From: Pseudobutyrivibrio ruminis | GTDB taxonomy: Bacteria; Bacillota; Clostridia; Lachnospirales; Lachnospiraceae | Reading direction: 5' to 3' | DNA length: 15,732 nucleotides | NCBI RefSeq assembly: GCF_015057245.1 | Contig: NZ_SVET01000028.1 | Span: forward strand, 1-15,732 | Position numbers and translations under genes: made by a program | Part shown: in pieces, positions 1 through 7,192 of the stretch | Layout: each line of letters begins with the position of its first letter | Position numbering within the stretch: position 1 is the stretch's first letter | Notes under the pieces: generated by a model | Database searches by the model: none | Told to the model about the DNA's origin: nothing | Seen by the model: only the letters and a program-made list of their open reading frames with translations

Positions 1-77
<77 letters not shown>

Positions 78-325
78 AAAAGTTTAATTCCGAATCAGTA
101 TAAAACTGACTTGTTTACTATAAAGGTTTCGTTTCATTAAGAAACTAAATGAATTTCAAGGATACATGTCATTCACAATCTTTTCGAAGAAAAGTTTGTG
201 TTAAGTAACAAGCTTGCTTGTTACCAAAAAACTTGTATTAATTCAAGGTTTGTTTCACTGTTCAGTTATCAATCTTCGTTTATTTGTTTTGCTCTGTGTG
301 ACTTGCTGTCCCTCAGTGCTCGATT
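78..325 (-). other. rRNA operon leader with several small hairpins
   Basis: This is the transcribed leader upstream of 16S, read on the minus strand, with no gene in it. Hairpins seen: tcagt/actga at 95-109; gtttc/gaaac in the 130-145 stretch; 174-200, where cacaa/ttgtg and cttttc/gaaaag are separated by one T-T mismatch around a GAA loop; and 205-224, where gtaacaagc and gcttgttac are almost contiguous. Clostridial rRNA leaders commonly carry antitermination and RNase III processing elements. I could not identify a clear boxA, and the partner of any processing stem would lie beyond the left edge. Confidence 0.6.
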
Positions 326-354
326 ATAATATCACCTGTATCATCAGTTGTAAA
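326..354 (-). promoter_or_regulatory. Probable rRNA operon promoter
   Basis: On the minus strand, TTTACA (354-349) is followed by a 17-nt spacer and TATTAT (331-326). The spacer ends in TGA, giving an extended -10 (TGn). An A/T-rich stretch upstream of the -35 (about 355-376) could act as an UP element. Transcription would start near 319 and give a leader of roughly 240 nt before 16S. Other rRNA promoters may exist, but I saw none with both boxes well matched. Confidence 0.6.
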
Positions 355-451
355 GCCTTTTTTGAGGATTTTATTAAAGTAAATCTATTCGCCAAAAATC
401 ACCTTTTTGTTTGAATTGTGTCAATTGTTCAAACATTTATCAAAACCCACT

Positions 452-475
452 AAAAAAGCGGCTTTCACAAGCCGC
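452..475 (-). terminator. Rho-independent terminator after the yitT-family gene
   Basis: A perfect 7-bp GC-rich stem, gcggctt (458-464) with aagccgc (469-475) around a 4-nt loop, is followed on the minus strand by six T. It lies about 60 nt beyond the stop of the YitT-family gene and insulates the co-directional rRNA operon from read-through. Confidence 0.85.
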
Positions 476-535
476 ACATCATTCCTTCAATCTTTAAAGT
501 AACTTTTAACATTAATACTTCCTCCTATAATTAAT

Positions 536-1375
536 CTATCTAAGAATTTCATCAATAGTCGATACTGTACTAAAGCTACCTGCATGTTCAGATATAATAT
601 CCTTCATAATAGGCAATTCAAAATAGCTTATATAACAAATCAAAGTGCTATTTTCTCCAGCAATAGCGCCTCTCGAATCCATAATAGTACAAGTCTTGTT
701 AAGCTTATTCTTTATATCTTCAATTATATTGTCAGGTTCCTGTGTGATTATGGTAACCTGTTTTATCGCTTCAAAGTGATCAGTAAAATGGTCAATAACT
801 GCCGTTGCTACTACATAAACAAGCAAGCTAAGTAATGCAGCTGTAGCATCGATTGTGATAAATACAGTTACATAAACCAAAGCATTAAATGCTAAAAGCA
901 CCGGAGTCATACTATAGTTTCTACCAGTTTTATCAGATAAGCGCTTGACCACAATATTTGCCAGTATTTCAGAACCATCTATACATCCTCCATAACGAAG
1001 TATCAATGATAGTCCTGCTCCTAGAATCGCTCCTCCAAATGCCACTGCCAAAAAATGCTCAGTGTTCAATTCAAAAGGTACACCTTCAAAAAATCGAATA
1101 CCTAACGTATATGCGATAGAGCCCATTGTTGCTTTGATTGTAAAGCTTCTACCTAACACAATATAGCCCGCAATAATAAATGGTATAAAGACGCCAAATA
1201 CACATGGCGCAAGAGGCAACCCTGTTTGCTTACTTATAATAATTGCCACGCCTGCCGTCCCATAATCTATAGCATCGTTTGGTAGCAGTATTAGTGCTAC
1301 TGAAAAGCTAGCCATTATAGCTCCAATTACTATTAATATATAAGATAATATATCTGATTTTTTATGTTTATTCAT
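536..1375 (-). CDS. YitT family integral membrane protein (DUF161 + DUF2179)
   Basis: A 279-residue protein of the YitT family. The N-terminal ~215 residues are hydrophobic, with about five or six membrane segments and the family-typical stretch RYGGCIDGSEILANI (about residues 127-141). A soluble C-terminal DUF2179 domain follows (about 219-275: VTIITQEPDNIIEDI... onwards). YitT-family members are widespread in Firmicutes in several copies. Their transport or sensing role is not settled, so no substrate is assigned. The start at 1375 is preceded by AAGGGGAG at a spacing of 5 nt. An overlapping ATG four bases upstream runs into a stop within four codons. The gene stands alone, is divergent from the aldo/keto reductase, and ends in a clear terminator. 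Confidence 0.9.
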   Translation of the reverse strand: MNKHKKSDILSYILIVIGAIMASFSVALILLPNDAIDYGTAGVAIIISKQTGLPLAPCVFGVFIPFIIAGYIVLGRSFTIKATMGSIAYTLGIRFFEGVPFELNTEHFLAVAFGGAILGAGLSLILRYGGCIDGSEILANIVVKRLSDKTGRNYSMTPVLLAFNALVYVTVFITIDATAALLSLLVYVVATAVIDHFTDHFEAIKQVTIITQEPDNIIEDIKNKLNKTCTIMDSRGAIAGENSTLICYISYFELPIMKDIISEHAGSFSTVSTIDEILR

Positions 1376-1412
1376 GCATGCTCCCCTTATCCTTCTCCCA
1401 TCTTTATTTAAG

Positions 1413-1418
1413 ATATTA
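1413..1418 (-). promoter_or_regulatory. Possible extended -10 for the yitT-family gene
   Basis: On the minus strand TGG-TAATAT forms an extended -10 about 38 nt before the start codon. No convincing -35 is present at 16-18 nt, so the call is weak. Confidence 0.3.
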
Positions 1419-1436
1419 CCACATATTTAAGAAAAA

Positions 1437-1466
1437 TAGACTTTATTCTCTCCTACATGATAAAAT
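1437..1466 (+). promoter_or_regulatory. Candidate promoter of the aldo/keto reductase gene
   Basis: TAGACT (1437-1442), an 18-nt spacer ending in TGA, then TAAAAT (1461-1466) give a weak -35 and an extended -10. The predicted start, near 1473, leaves a 5' UTR of about 32 nt with AGGAGG at 1491-1496, well placed for the ATG at 1505. Confidence 0.45.
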
Positions 1467-1504
1467 ATCAGCAACAATTAAATATGTAATAGGAGGATTT
1501 CTAA

Positions 1505-2542
1505 ATGAAAGATATCGTTTTAGGAAAAACTGGCATAAAAGTTCCTCAAAATGGATTTGGTGCATTGCCTATTCAACGTGTCAGCATTGAAGAAGCAGTT
1601 AGAATTCTTAGAAAAGCTTACGACGGTGGTATGCGATTCTTTGATACTGCAAGAGCATACAGCGACAGCGAAATCAAATTAGGTGAAGCATTTGGAACAG
1701 GCTATGTTGAACGTGAAGATATTATTATTGCAACAAAAACTGCTGCAAAAACACCAGAAGAATTTTGGAAAGATTTAGATACTTCACTAACAAACCTAAA
1801 GACCGACTATATCGATATATATCAGTTACATATGATGCCACAGTGTTTTAAACCAGGAGATGGCACCGGGCTTTACGAATGCTTAGTAGAAGCTAAGCGT
1901 CAAGGTAAGATTAGACATATTGGCGGTACAGCTCACAAGCTTGGAGTAGCAAAAGAAATCATTGAATCTGGTTTATACGAGACATTACAGTATCCAATGA
2001 GCTATTTAGCAACAGACAAAGAAGTGGAGTTAATCCATTTATGCAACAGCCATGATATGGGATTTATATCAATGAAAGGTCTAGCTGGTGGATTAATTAC
2101 CAACTCAAAAGCTGCTATGGCCTTCATATCTCAATTCGATGGTGCTGTTCCAATTTGGGGTATCCAACGCGAATCCGAATTAGATGAGTGGCTTGCCTTT
2201 ATGGATAGCACTCCTACCATGGATGACAGTATCAAAGCTTTTATTGAAAAAGAAAGAAAAGAGCTAATGAGTGATTTCTGCAGAGGTTGTGGCTATTGTA
2301 TGCCTTGTACTGTGGGAATTCAGATTAACCAGTGCAATCGCATGTCTCTTATGCTTAGACGTGCACCAAGTGCAAGTTGGTTAAATGAGTACTGGCAGGC
2401 AGAAATGGAAAAAATTAATGATTGCATCGAATGTGGCAAATGCATGACACATTGCCCATACGAATTACAGATTCCAACACTTTTAAGAAAGAACCTCGAA
2501 GATTATCATGAAGTTCTTGCAGGAAATAGAAAAGTTCAATAA
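1505..2542 (+). CDS. Aldo/keto reductase with C-terminal iron-sulfur cluster domain
   Basis: A 345-residue predicted oxidoreductase. Residues 1-~230 form an aldo/keto reductase barrel in which the usual catalytic set is visible: Asp47 and Tyr52 (FFDTARAYSD), Lys78 (IIIATKTA) and His109 (IYQLHMM). Residues ~255-325 are a ferredoxin-like tail. Its cysteines are C259, C262, C265, C268 and C277, then C307, C310, C313 and C317 (CIECGKCMTHCP), enough for two 4Fe-4S clusters. This fused architecture is common in anaerobes, and the physiological substrate is generally unknown. The start is supported by AGGAGG 8 nt upstream. The gene is monocistronic, with its own promoter candidate and a strong terminator, so the neighbours give no hint about its pathway. 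Confidence 0.92.
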   Translation: MKDIVLGKTGIKVPQNGFGALPIQRVSIEEAVRILRKAYDGGMRFFDTARAYSDSEIKLGEAFGTGYVEREDIIIATKTAAKTPEEFWKDLDTSLTNLKTDYIDIYQLHMMPQCFKPGDGTGLYECLVEAKRQGKIRHIGGTAHKLGVAKEIIESGLYETLQYPMSYLATDKEVELIHLCNSHDMGFISMKGLAGGLITNSKAAMAFISQFDGAVPIWGIQRESELDEWLAFMDSTPTMDDSIKAFIEKERKELMSDFCRGCGYCMPCTVGIQINQCNRMSLMLRRAPSASWLNEYWQAEMEKINDCIECGKCMTHCPYELQIPTLLRKNLEDYHEVLAGNRKVQ

Positions 2543-2546
2543 CACT

Positions 2547-2579
2547 AAAGGCAGCCTAGCATTGCTAGACTGCCTTTTA
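2547..2579 (+). terminator. Terminator of the aldo/keto reductase gene, possibly shared
   Basis: The stem aaaggcag/ctgccttt (2547-2554 with 2570-2577), one mismatch, then ctagc/gctag (2556-2560 with 2564-2568) around ATT is followed by TTTT on the plus strand. It starts 4 nt after the stop codon. The same hairpin lies 14 nt past the end of the convergent GH1 gene. Only three T follow it on that strand, so it would be a weaker terminator for the bgl operon. Confidence 0.85.
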
Positions 2580-2592
2580 TTAAACACATGTA

Positions 2593-4029
2593 TTAAAGAT
2601 TCTCACCATTTGATTCGATTACGTTCTTGTACCAATCAAAAGATTTCTTCTTTCTACGAGCAAGAGTGCCTGTTCCATCGTCGTATTTTTCTACATAAAT
2701 GAAACCGTATCTCTTTGCCATTTCACCTGTTGATGCACTAACCAAATCAATACATCCCCATGGTGTGTAGCCCATCAAATCTACACCGTCCTCTACTGCC
2801 TTTTTCATTTCTGAAATATGCTTTCTGAGGTAATCAATTCTATAGTCGTCGTTTATTGAACCATCAGCCTCAATCTCGTCCTTTGCTCCAAGTCCATTTT
2901 CAACAACCATAAGAGGAATACGATATCTGTCATAGATTTCATTAAGAGAATATCTAAGTCCTTGTGGGTCAATCTGCCATCCCCAATCTGATGATTCAAG
3001 GTATGGGTTCTTTCCGCCTGCAATAAGGTTTCCTTCGCCCTTATTTGCCTCTGGATTACCACTGATTACATTTGACATGTAGTAGCTGAATGTATAGAAG
3101 TCAACAGTACCCTGCTTAAGAATTTCTGCATCTCCTGGCTCCATTTTGATTGTGATGCCATGCTTGTCCCAAATGCTCTGAGCATATGCTGGATATTCAC
3201 CACGAACCTGAACATCTGAACAATACCAGTTTACTTCTCTCATATGCTCCTGATTTGCAATAATATCAGCAGGATTGCATGTTGCTGGGTATGATGTTAC
3301 GAAGCAAATCATGTTACCTAACTTGTACTCAGGATAATTGTCATGGGCATACTTAACTGCAAGTGCTGATGCAACGAACTGATGATGAAGTGCCTGGAAT
3401 CTCTCCTGTGGCTTATTTGGAACTTCTGTAACAGGACCTGAATATCCCTTGATAGTACCTGTAGATAAAACTGCTCCAAGTGGCATTGTACCTGCATTGA
3501 TTTCGTTGAAAGTTAGCCAATACTTTACCTTTCCTTTATATCTTGCAAAGATAGCCTTGCAATAATTCATAAAGTACTCGATAAGCTCTCTGCCCTCCCA
3601 TCCGTTGTATTTCTCAACAAGAGCATATGGCAACTCATAATGAGAAATAGTTACAAGTGGCTCAATACCATGCTTTTTGCAGCAATCAAAAACCTTGTCA
3701 TAGAAAGCAAGACCTACTTCATTTGGCTCTGACTCCATTCCTGTAGGGAAAATTCTTGTCCAGTTAATTGATGTACGGAACACCTTGAATCCCATTTCAG
3801 CAAAGAGTGCAATATCTTCTTCATAGTGATGATAAAAGTCTATTGCCTCATGTGAAGGATAGAGAGTACCCTCTTCAATTTTAGTAGTTACACGCTTTGG
3901 AGTTGTGTGGCTTCCATTTGTGCACATATCTGACACGGATGCTCCTTTACCATCTACGTCCCATGCCCCCTCAAACTGGTTTGCGGCTACTGCGCCTCCC
4001 CATAAGAAATCTTCTCTAAATGTACTCAT
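2593..4029 (-). CDS. bglA: 6-phospho-beta-glucosidase (glycoside hydrolase family 1)
   Basis: A 478-residue GH1 enzyme, full length for the family. The acid/base glutamate is Glu176 in TFNEI (173-177). The nucleophile is Glu377 in the ENG motif (VVENGLG). The stretch SASTGEMAKRYGFIYV, with Ser431, Lys439 and Tyr441, is the phosphate-binding signature that separates phospho-beta-glucosidases from plain beta-glucosidases. It would act in the cytoplasm on aryl-beta-glucoside or cellobiose 6-phosphate delivered by the PTS permease encoded just upstream, releasing glucose 6-phosphate. It is the last gene of the operon, 68 nt after the permease stop, with a perfect 10-bp hairpin in that gap. The ribosome binding site (GCGAGG, 7 nt before ATG) is modest. 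Confidence 0.95.
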   Translation of the reverse strand: MSTFREDFLWGGAVAANQFEGAWDVDGKGASVSDMCTNGSHTTPKRVTTKIEEGTLYPSHEAIDFYHHYEEDIALFAEMGFKVFRTSINWTRIFPTGMESEPNEVGLAFYDKVFDCCKKHGIEPLVTISHYELPYALVEKYNGWEGRELIEYFMNYCKAIFARYKGKVKYWLTFNEINAGTMPLGAVLSTGTIKGYSGPVTEVPNKPQERFQALHHQFVASALAVKYAHDNYPEYKLGNMICFVTSYPATCNPADIIANQEHMREVNWYCSDVQVRGEYPAYAQSIWDKHGITIKMEPGDAEILKQGTVDFYTFSYYMSNVISGNPEANKGEGNLIAGGKNPYLESSDWGWQIDPQGLRYSLNEIYDRYRIPLMVVENGLGAKDEIEADGSINDDYRIDYLRKHISEMKKAVEDGVDLMGYTPWGCIDLVSASTGEMAKRYGFIYVEKYDDGTGTLARRKKKSFDWYKNVIESNGENL

Positions 4030-4062
4030 TTTTAAGCCTCGCTTTCTAAATATTTCATAAGC

Positions 4063-4088
4063 TGGGTTGAAGCTAATCCTTCAACCCA
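4063..4088 (-). other. Intercistronic hairpin between permease and phospho-beta-glucosidase genes
   Basis: A perfect 10-bp inverted repeat, tgggttgaag (4063-4072) with cttcaaccca (4079-4088) and a 6-nt loop, starts 9 nt after the permease stop codon. No T-run follows on either strand, so it is not a standard terminator. A role as a 3'-end stabiliser or mRNA processing site, setting different amounts of permease and hydrolase, is inferred. Confidence 0.7.
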
Positions 4089-4097
4089 TTTTTATAA

Positions 4098-5966
4098 CTA
4101 TAGTAATGTAATAAGTGTATCACCTACTGCAGCTGAAGCAGCATCTGTAGGAATAACGTCATCATACTTTGGTGTATTTGTAATGATAACTGGTGTATCA
4201 ACAGAGTATCCTTCTGAAGTAATATAATCAATATCAAATTCTAATAAAAGGTCACCCTTCTTTACCTTATCTCCCTGCTTAACCTTTGGTTCAAAGCCTT
4301 TACCCTCAAGCTTAACAGTGTCCATACCTACATGGATAATAATTTCTGCACCCTTGTCAGTTGTAATACCGATTGCATGACCTGTTGCAAAGAATGCTGT
4401 AATTGTACCATCTGCTGGAGCGTAAACCTTTCCTTCTGATGGAGCAATTGCAATACCCTTGCCCATTGCACCTGAAGAGAATGCTGCATCAGCAATATCT
4501 GATAACTGCTTTAATTCACCTTTGATTGGAGCTGCAAGTGTCTCAGCCTGTGCTGAACCTTCAACCTTTACTTCCTTCTTTACTGGAGCGTCATCCTTGT
4601 AGAAAATAAGCTCTGAAAGGAATCCAGCAACTACACATGCTAAAGTAACAACGATTGAGATAATCATGCCTCTTGTATCATTTGTAGAAGTATTTACATA
4701 TGCTGGGTATGCGAATACACCCATACCTGCCATCTGGTATGCCTTTACACCCATTGTACAAAGAACTGCACCTGCAACGCCTGCGATAACGCATGTACGG
4801 AAGAATGGAGCCTTCTTTGGAAGTGTAAGACCATAAATAGCTGGCTCAGTAACACCTGCAAGACCAGAAACGAATGCAGCTGGTGCAAGTGACTTAATCT
4901 TTTTATCCTTTGTCTTGAGCCAGATACCAAGAACAGCACCTGTCTGAGCAAATGTTGTACCAAGCATAGCTACAAGAATGATATCCTCACCTGATGTTGA
5001 AAGGTTTGATAATGCGATTGGTACAAGTGACCAATGAAGACCAAACATAACAAGTATCTGCCAGAAGAAACCAACAACTGCACCCATAAGGATTGGGCTT
5101 AATGCATTTAATGTATTGAAGAACAATGCAAGTACGTTAGCAATTGCAGAAGCAACTGGTCCGATGATAAAGATTGTTAATACGAATGTTACAAACAATG
5201 TGATAAGTGGAACACCGAATAACTTGATTGTATCTGGAACAATTTTCTTAACACATTTGTTTTCAAACCATGCAGCAAAAGCTACTGCAAGGATAACAGG
5301 AATAACTGATGATGTATAGTTTCCTGAAGGTGGCATTGAAACTGGAATTCCAAATAAGTTTGAAATATCATAATCTCCGCCTGTCAAGTATGGGTAAACC
5401 ATAGCAAGACCAATGAGTAAGCCTTCCATCTCTGGAAGCTTGAACTTCTTTGCTGCTGTCATACCAAGAATTGGTGGTAAGAAGTAGAATGCTGCGTCGC
5501 CAAGTGAGTAAAGGAAGTTGTATGTTCCGCCTGCTGCAGACATAACCCCAATTGCTGTAAGAAGAGCAAGTACACCCTTTAAAATACCGCATGCACAGAG
5601 CACTCCAAGGAATGGTGTGAACACGCTAGTAATGATGCTAATGAAAGCATTAAATGGATTTTGCTTTCCTGTTGATTCGATTTCATTTCCACCTGCTAAT
5701 GCAGATTTGCTTTCAAGATGTCCTACGCTGATAACTGCATCGAATACCTGTGGTACATGATTTCCAATAACTACCATGTACTGACCGCCAGACTGAATTA
5801 CTGTAACGATTCCGTCTGTCTCTTTTAAAATGTCTGTGTTTGCTTTGCTTTCGTCTTTAAGTGAAAATCTGAGTCTTGTTACACAATGTGTAATACTTTG
5901 AATGTTGTCTTTTCCGCCCACATTCTGGATAATGATGCGAGCCAAGCCATCATATTTGCTTGCCAT
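4098..5966 (-). CDS. bglP: PTS beta-glucoside-specific transporter, EIIBCA
   Basis: A 622-residue single-chain PTS permease in the order IIB-IIC-IIA. IIB (1-~80) carries the phosphorylated cysteine Cys28 in HCVTRLRF. IIC (~105-455) has about ten membrane segments and the conserved GVTEPAIYG (371-379). A linker rich in K, E and A follows (~457-495). IIA (~500-622) is of the glucose type, with the phosphorylated His545 in IIIHVGMDTV and the partner His530 in ATGHAIGI. The protein would import and phosphorylate beta-glucosides at the membrane. The permease class also phosphorylates and restrains its cognate antiterminator in the absence of sugar. The start is supported by AAGGAGA. The gene lies behind a RAT/terminator and the antiterminator gene. 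Confidence 0.95.
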   Translation of the reverse strand: MASKYDGLARIIIQNVGGKDNIQSITHCVTRLRFSLKDESKANTDILKETDGIVTVIQSGGQYMVVIGNHVPQVFDAVISVGHLESKSALAGGNEIESTGKQNPFNAFISIITSVFTPFLGVLCACGILKGVLALLTAIGVMSAAGGTYNFLYSLGDAAFYFLPPILGMTAAKKFKLPEMEGLLIGLAMVYPYLTGGDYDISNLFGIPVSMPPSGNYTSSVIPVILAVAFAAWFENKCVKKIVPDTIKLFGVPLITLFVTFVLTIFIIGPVASAIANVLALFFNTLNALSPILMGAVVGFFWQILVMFGLHWSLVPIALSNLSTSGEDIILVAMLGTTFAQTGAVLGIWLKTKDKKIKSLAPAAFVSGLAGVTEPAIYGLTLPKKAPFFRTCVIAGVAGAVLCTMGVKAYQMAGMGVFAYPAYVNTSTNDTRGMIISIVVTLACVVAGFLSELIFYKDDAPVKKEVKVEGSAQAETLAAPIKGELKQLSDIADAAFSSGAMGKGIAIAPSEGKVYAPADGTITAFFATGHAIGITTDKGAEIIIHVGMDTVKLEGKGFEPKVKQGDKVKKGDLLLEFDIDYITSEGYSVDTPVIITNTPKYDDVIPTDAASAAVGDTLITLL

Positions 5967-6033
5967 AATTTGTTTCTCCTTTTTCTCTTATATACTATAC
6001 AGCCCCTGCGCACTGGACTGAATGTTACCTAAT

Positions 6034-6090
6034 AAAAAAACCCGCACGACAAAGCTATAGCCTGATTGACTATATGATTATCGTACGGGT
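6034..6090 (-). terminator. Conditional terminator in the bglP leader
   Basis: On the minus strand ACCCGTACGA (6090-6081) pairs with TCGTGCGGGT (6049-6040) over 10 positions, one of them G-U. It is followed by seven T (6040-6034). An inner TATAG/CTATA stem extends it. The left arm shares ACCC with the 3' end of the RAT sequence, so formation of the RAT hairpin should block this terminator. Confidence 0.9.
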
Positions 6091-6118
6091 CTAGCCGACT
6101 CTAACGCCGTAACCATCC
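6088..6118 (-). promoter_or_regulatory. RAT antiterminator site before bglP
   Basis: The minus-strand sequence starts GGATGGTTACGG and ends GTCGGCTAGACC over 31 nt. This follows the ribonucleic antiterminator pattern bound by SacY/LicT/BglG-type proteins (GGAT-GTTAC-G ... -GGC-A-ACC). It begins just past the antiterminator stop codon and overlaps the downstream terminator. Confidence 0.88.
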
Positions 6119-6122
6119 CTGG

Positions 6123-6950
6123 TTAATCTCTATCTGTTATTCGAGCAATGTGTACTGTAAGGTACAACATTTCTTCGTCTGTAAGCTTTTCTGGATATTT
6201 TGATTCCATATAGCTTTTAATACGTGTGGCACAATTGTATGCCTCTGGGAATCTCTCCATAATTATTTCGAAGATTCCTGGATCCTGAGGTTCGTAATAA
6301 GCATTACGCTCAGCTCTCTGTAAGAAATATTTCAGATGAGTGATGAATCTTTCATAAGAGAAAGAATCTTCATCCAAATCTTTCTTGTATGTATATTTAA
6401 CTATGCTGATGATGTCATCGATGATTTCTGGTGCTTCCATAGTGTGATGGATGTTTCCATCTAATTCCGCATTTACGATATGAAGTGCAAAGAAGCCAGC
6501 CTCATCTTCTGGAAGTTCAACTCCAAGCTTGTCCTTTATAATTTCAAGGGCATGACATCCTAGGTTGTATTCAACTTTATAATAGTTTTTGATTTCCCAC
6601 AAAAGCTTGTTTTTTAAAAATGTACCGCTTTTGCTTCGTTCTATAGCAAATCCCAAATGGTCTGTGAGAGTGATGTAAATATTGTTGCAAAGTCTTTTGC
6701 CAAGATTATCTGATGCGTATCTAATGATTTCATCAGCAACCTGAATCTGTTCATATGGCAACTCAGAAACCAGCTTTAAGAACTGTTCATTTGCTTTTTC
6801 CATTACAAAGGTCTTTTCGATTTTGCTTTCATCAAGCTCATCTCCTGGACGCTTCTGAAAACAAATTCCACAGCCTGTATATATTATTTCATTTCCGTTT
6901 TCATCTGATGCCAATGCAGCATTGTTGTTAAGAACTTTTTTAATTTTCAT
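6123..6950 (-). CDS. licT: BglG/LicT-family transcriptional antiterminator
   Basis: A 275-residue antiterminator, full length. Residues 1-~60 are the RNA-binding CAT domain (MKIKKVLNNNAALA start, then G-EIIYTGCGICFQKRPGD). Two PTS regulation domains follow, with the four conserved histidines: His98 (DHLGFAIER) and His157 (ALHIVN) in PRD1, His205 (THLKYF) and His267 (VHIARI) in PRD2. In the family, EII-dependent phosphorylation of PRD1 inactivates the protein, and HPr-dependent phosphorylation of PRD2 activates it, tying induction to carbon status. Recognisable RAT sites sit both upstream and downstream of this gene, so it should control its own synthesis as well as bglP-bglA. The ribosome binding site (AAGAGAG) is weak. 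Confidence 0.94.
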   Translation of the reverse strand: MKIKKVLNNNAALASDENGNEIIYTGCGICFQKRPGDELDESKIEKTFVMEKANEQFLKLVSELPYEQIQVADEIIRYASDNLGKRLCNNIYITLTDHLGFAIERSKSGTFLKNKLLWEIKNYYKVEYNLGCHALEIIKDKLGVELPEDEAGFFALHIVNAELDGNIHHTMEAPEIIDDIISIVKYTYKKDLDEDSFSYERFITHLKYFLQRAERNAYYEPQDPGIFEIIMERFPEAYNCATRIKSYMESKYPEKLTDEEMLYLTVHIARITDRD

Positions 6951-6993
6951 AAATACTCTCTTATAAACAAAAAATGACCGAACCTACCCCTCC

Positions 6994-7018
6994 AAAAATA
7001 AAAGTCATACACACGACT
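6994..7018 (-). terminator. Conditional terminator in the licT leader
   Basis: On the minus strand AGTCGT/ATGACT (7018-7013 with 7008-7003, one G-U) encloses a 4-nt loop. It is followed by TTTATTTTT (down to 6994). It is weaker than the terminator before bglP. An alternative pairing with the TCATA at about 7024-7030 is possible, which would bring it closer to the RAT. Confidence 0.6.
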
Positions 7019-7032
7019 CTGGGATATGATTC

Positions 7033-7068
7033 AGTCTTGCCTGTACGAACATCGAACAGTAACAATCC
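7033..7068 (-). promoter_or_regulatory. RAT antiterminator site before licT
   Basis: The minus-strand sequence begins GGATTGTTACTG and ends CAGGCAAGACT, a near-consensus LicT/SacY-type RAT with a longer apical loop than usual. It lies about 80 nt upstream of the licT start codon, between the promoter and the small terminator, which points to autoregulation by antitermination. Confidence 0.85.
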
Positions 7069-7086
7069 GAAATTTGTTATGCAACT

Positions 7087-7116
7087 ACTTTACATGGAAA
7101 TCCCTCTCCTGTAAAG
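7087..7116 (-). promoter_or_regulatory. bgl operon promoter overlapped by an inverted repeat
   Basis: On the minus strand TTTACA (7115-7110), a 17-nt spacer and TAAAGT (7092-7087) form a promoter that would start transcription about 12 nt before the RAT. The same bases form the inverted repeat CTTTACA-N15-TGTAAAG (7116-7110 and 7094-7088), extended inward by GGA/TCC. It could be an operator for a dimeric repressor, but could also be chance. Confidence 0.55.
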
Positions 7117-7143
7117 AGCTGCAAACAAATTTTGGAGTTTTGC

Positions 7144-7165
7144 AAAAAAGTGCTTTTGCCTTTTT
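7144..7165 (-). terminator. Probable terminator after purD
   Basis: On the minus strand AAAAAG-GC pairs with GC-(A)-CTTTTTT around an AAAA loop, 28 nt past the purD stop. The stem is A/T-rich with one bulged A, but it includes a T-run. No better terminator is seen between purD and the bgl promoter. Confidence 0.5.
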
Positions 7166-7192
7166 GTACAAATTCACAATTAAAACACAATT

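Noticed and set aside
214..414. Open frame of 66 codons on the plus strand in the rRNA leader
   Set aside because: It lies antisense to the rRNA promoter and leader, has no ribosome binding site, and its residues look like translated non-coding DNA.
419..424. Perfect TTGACA on the minus strand upstream of the rRNA operon
   Set aside because: At 16-18 nt downstream there is nothing resembling a -10, so I did not call it a promoter.
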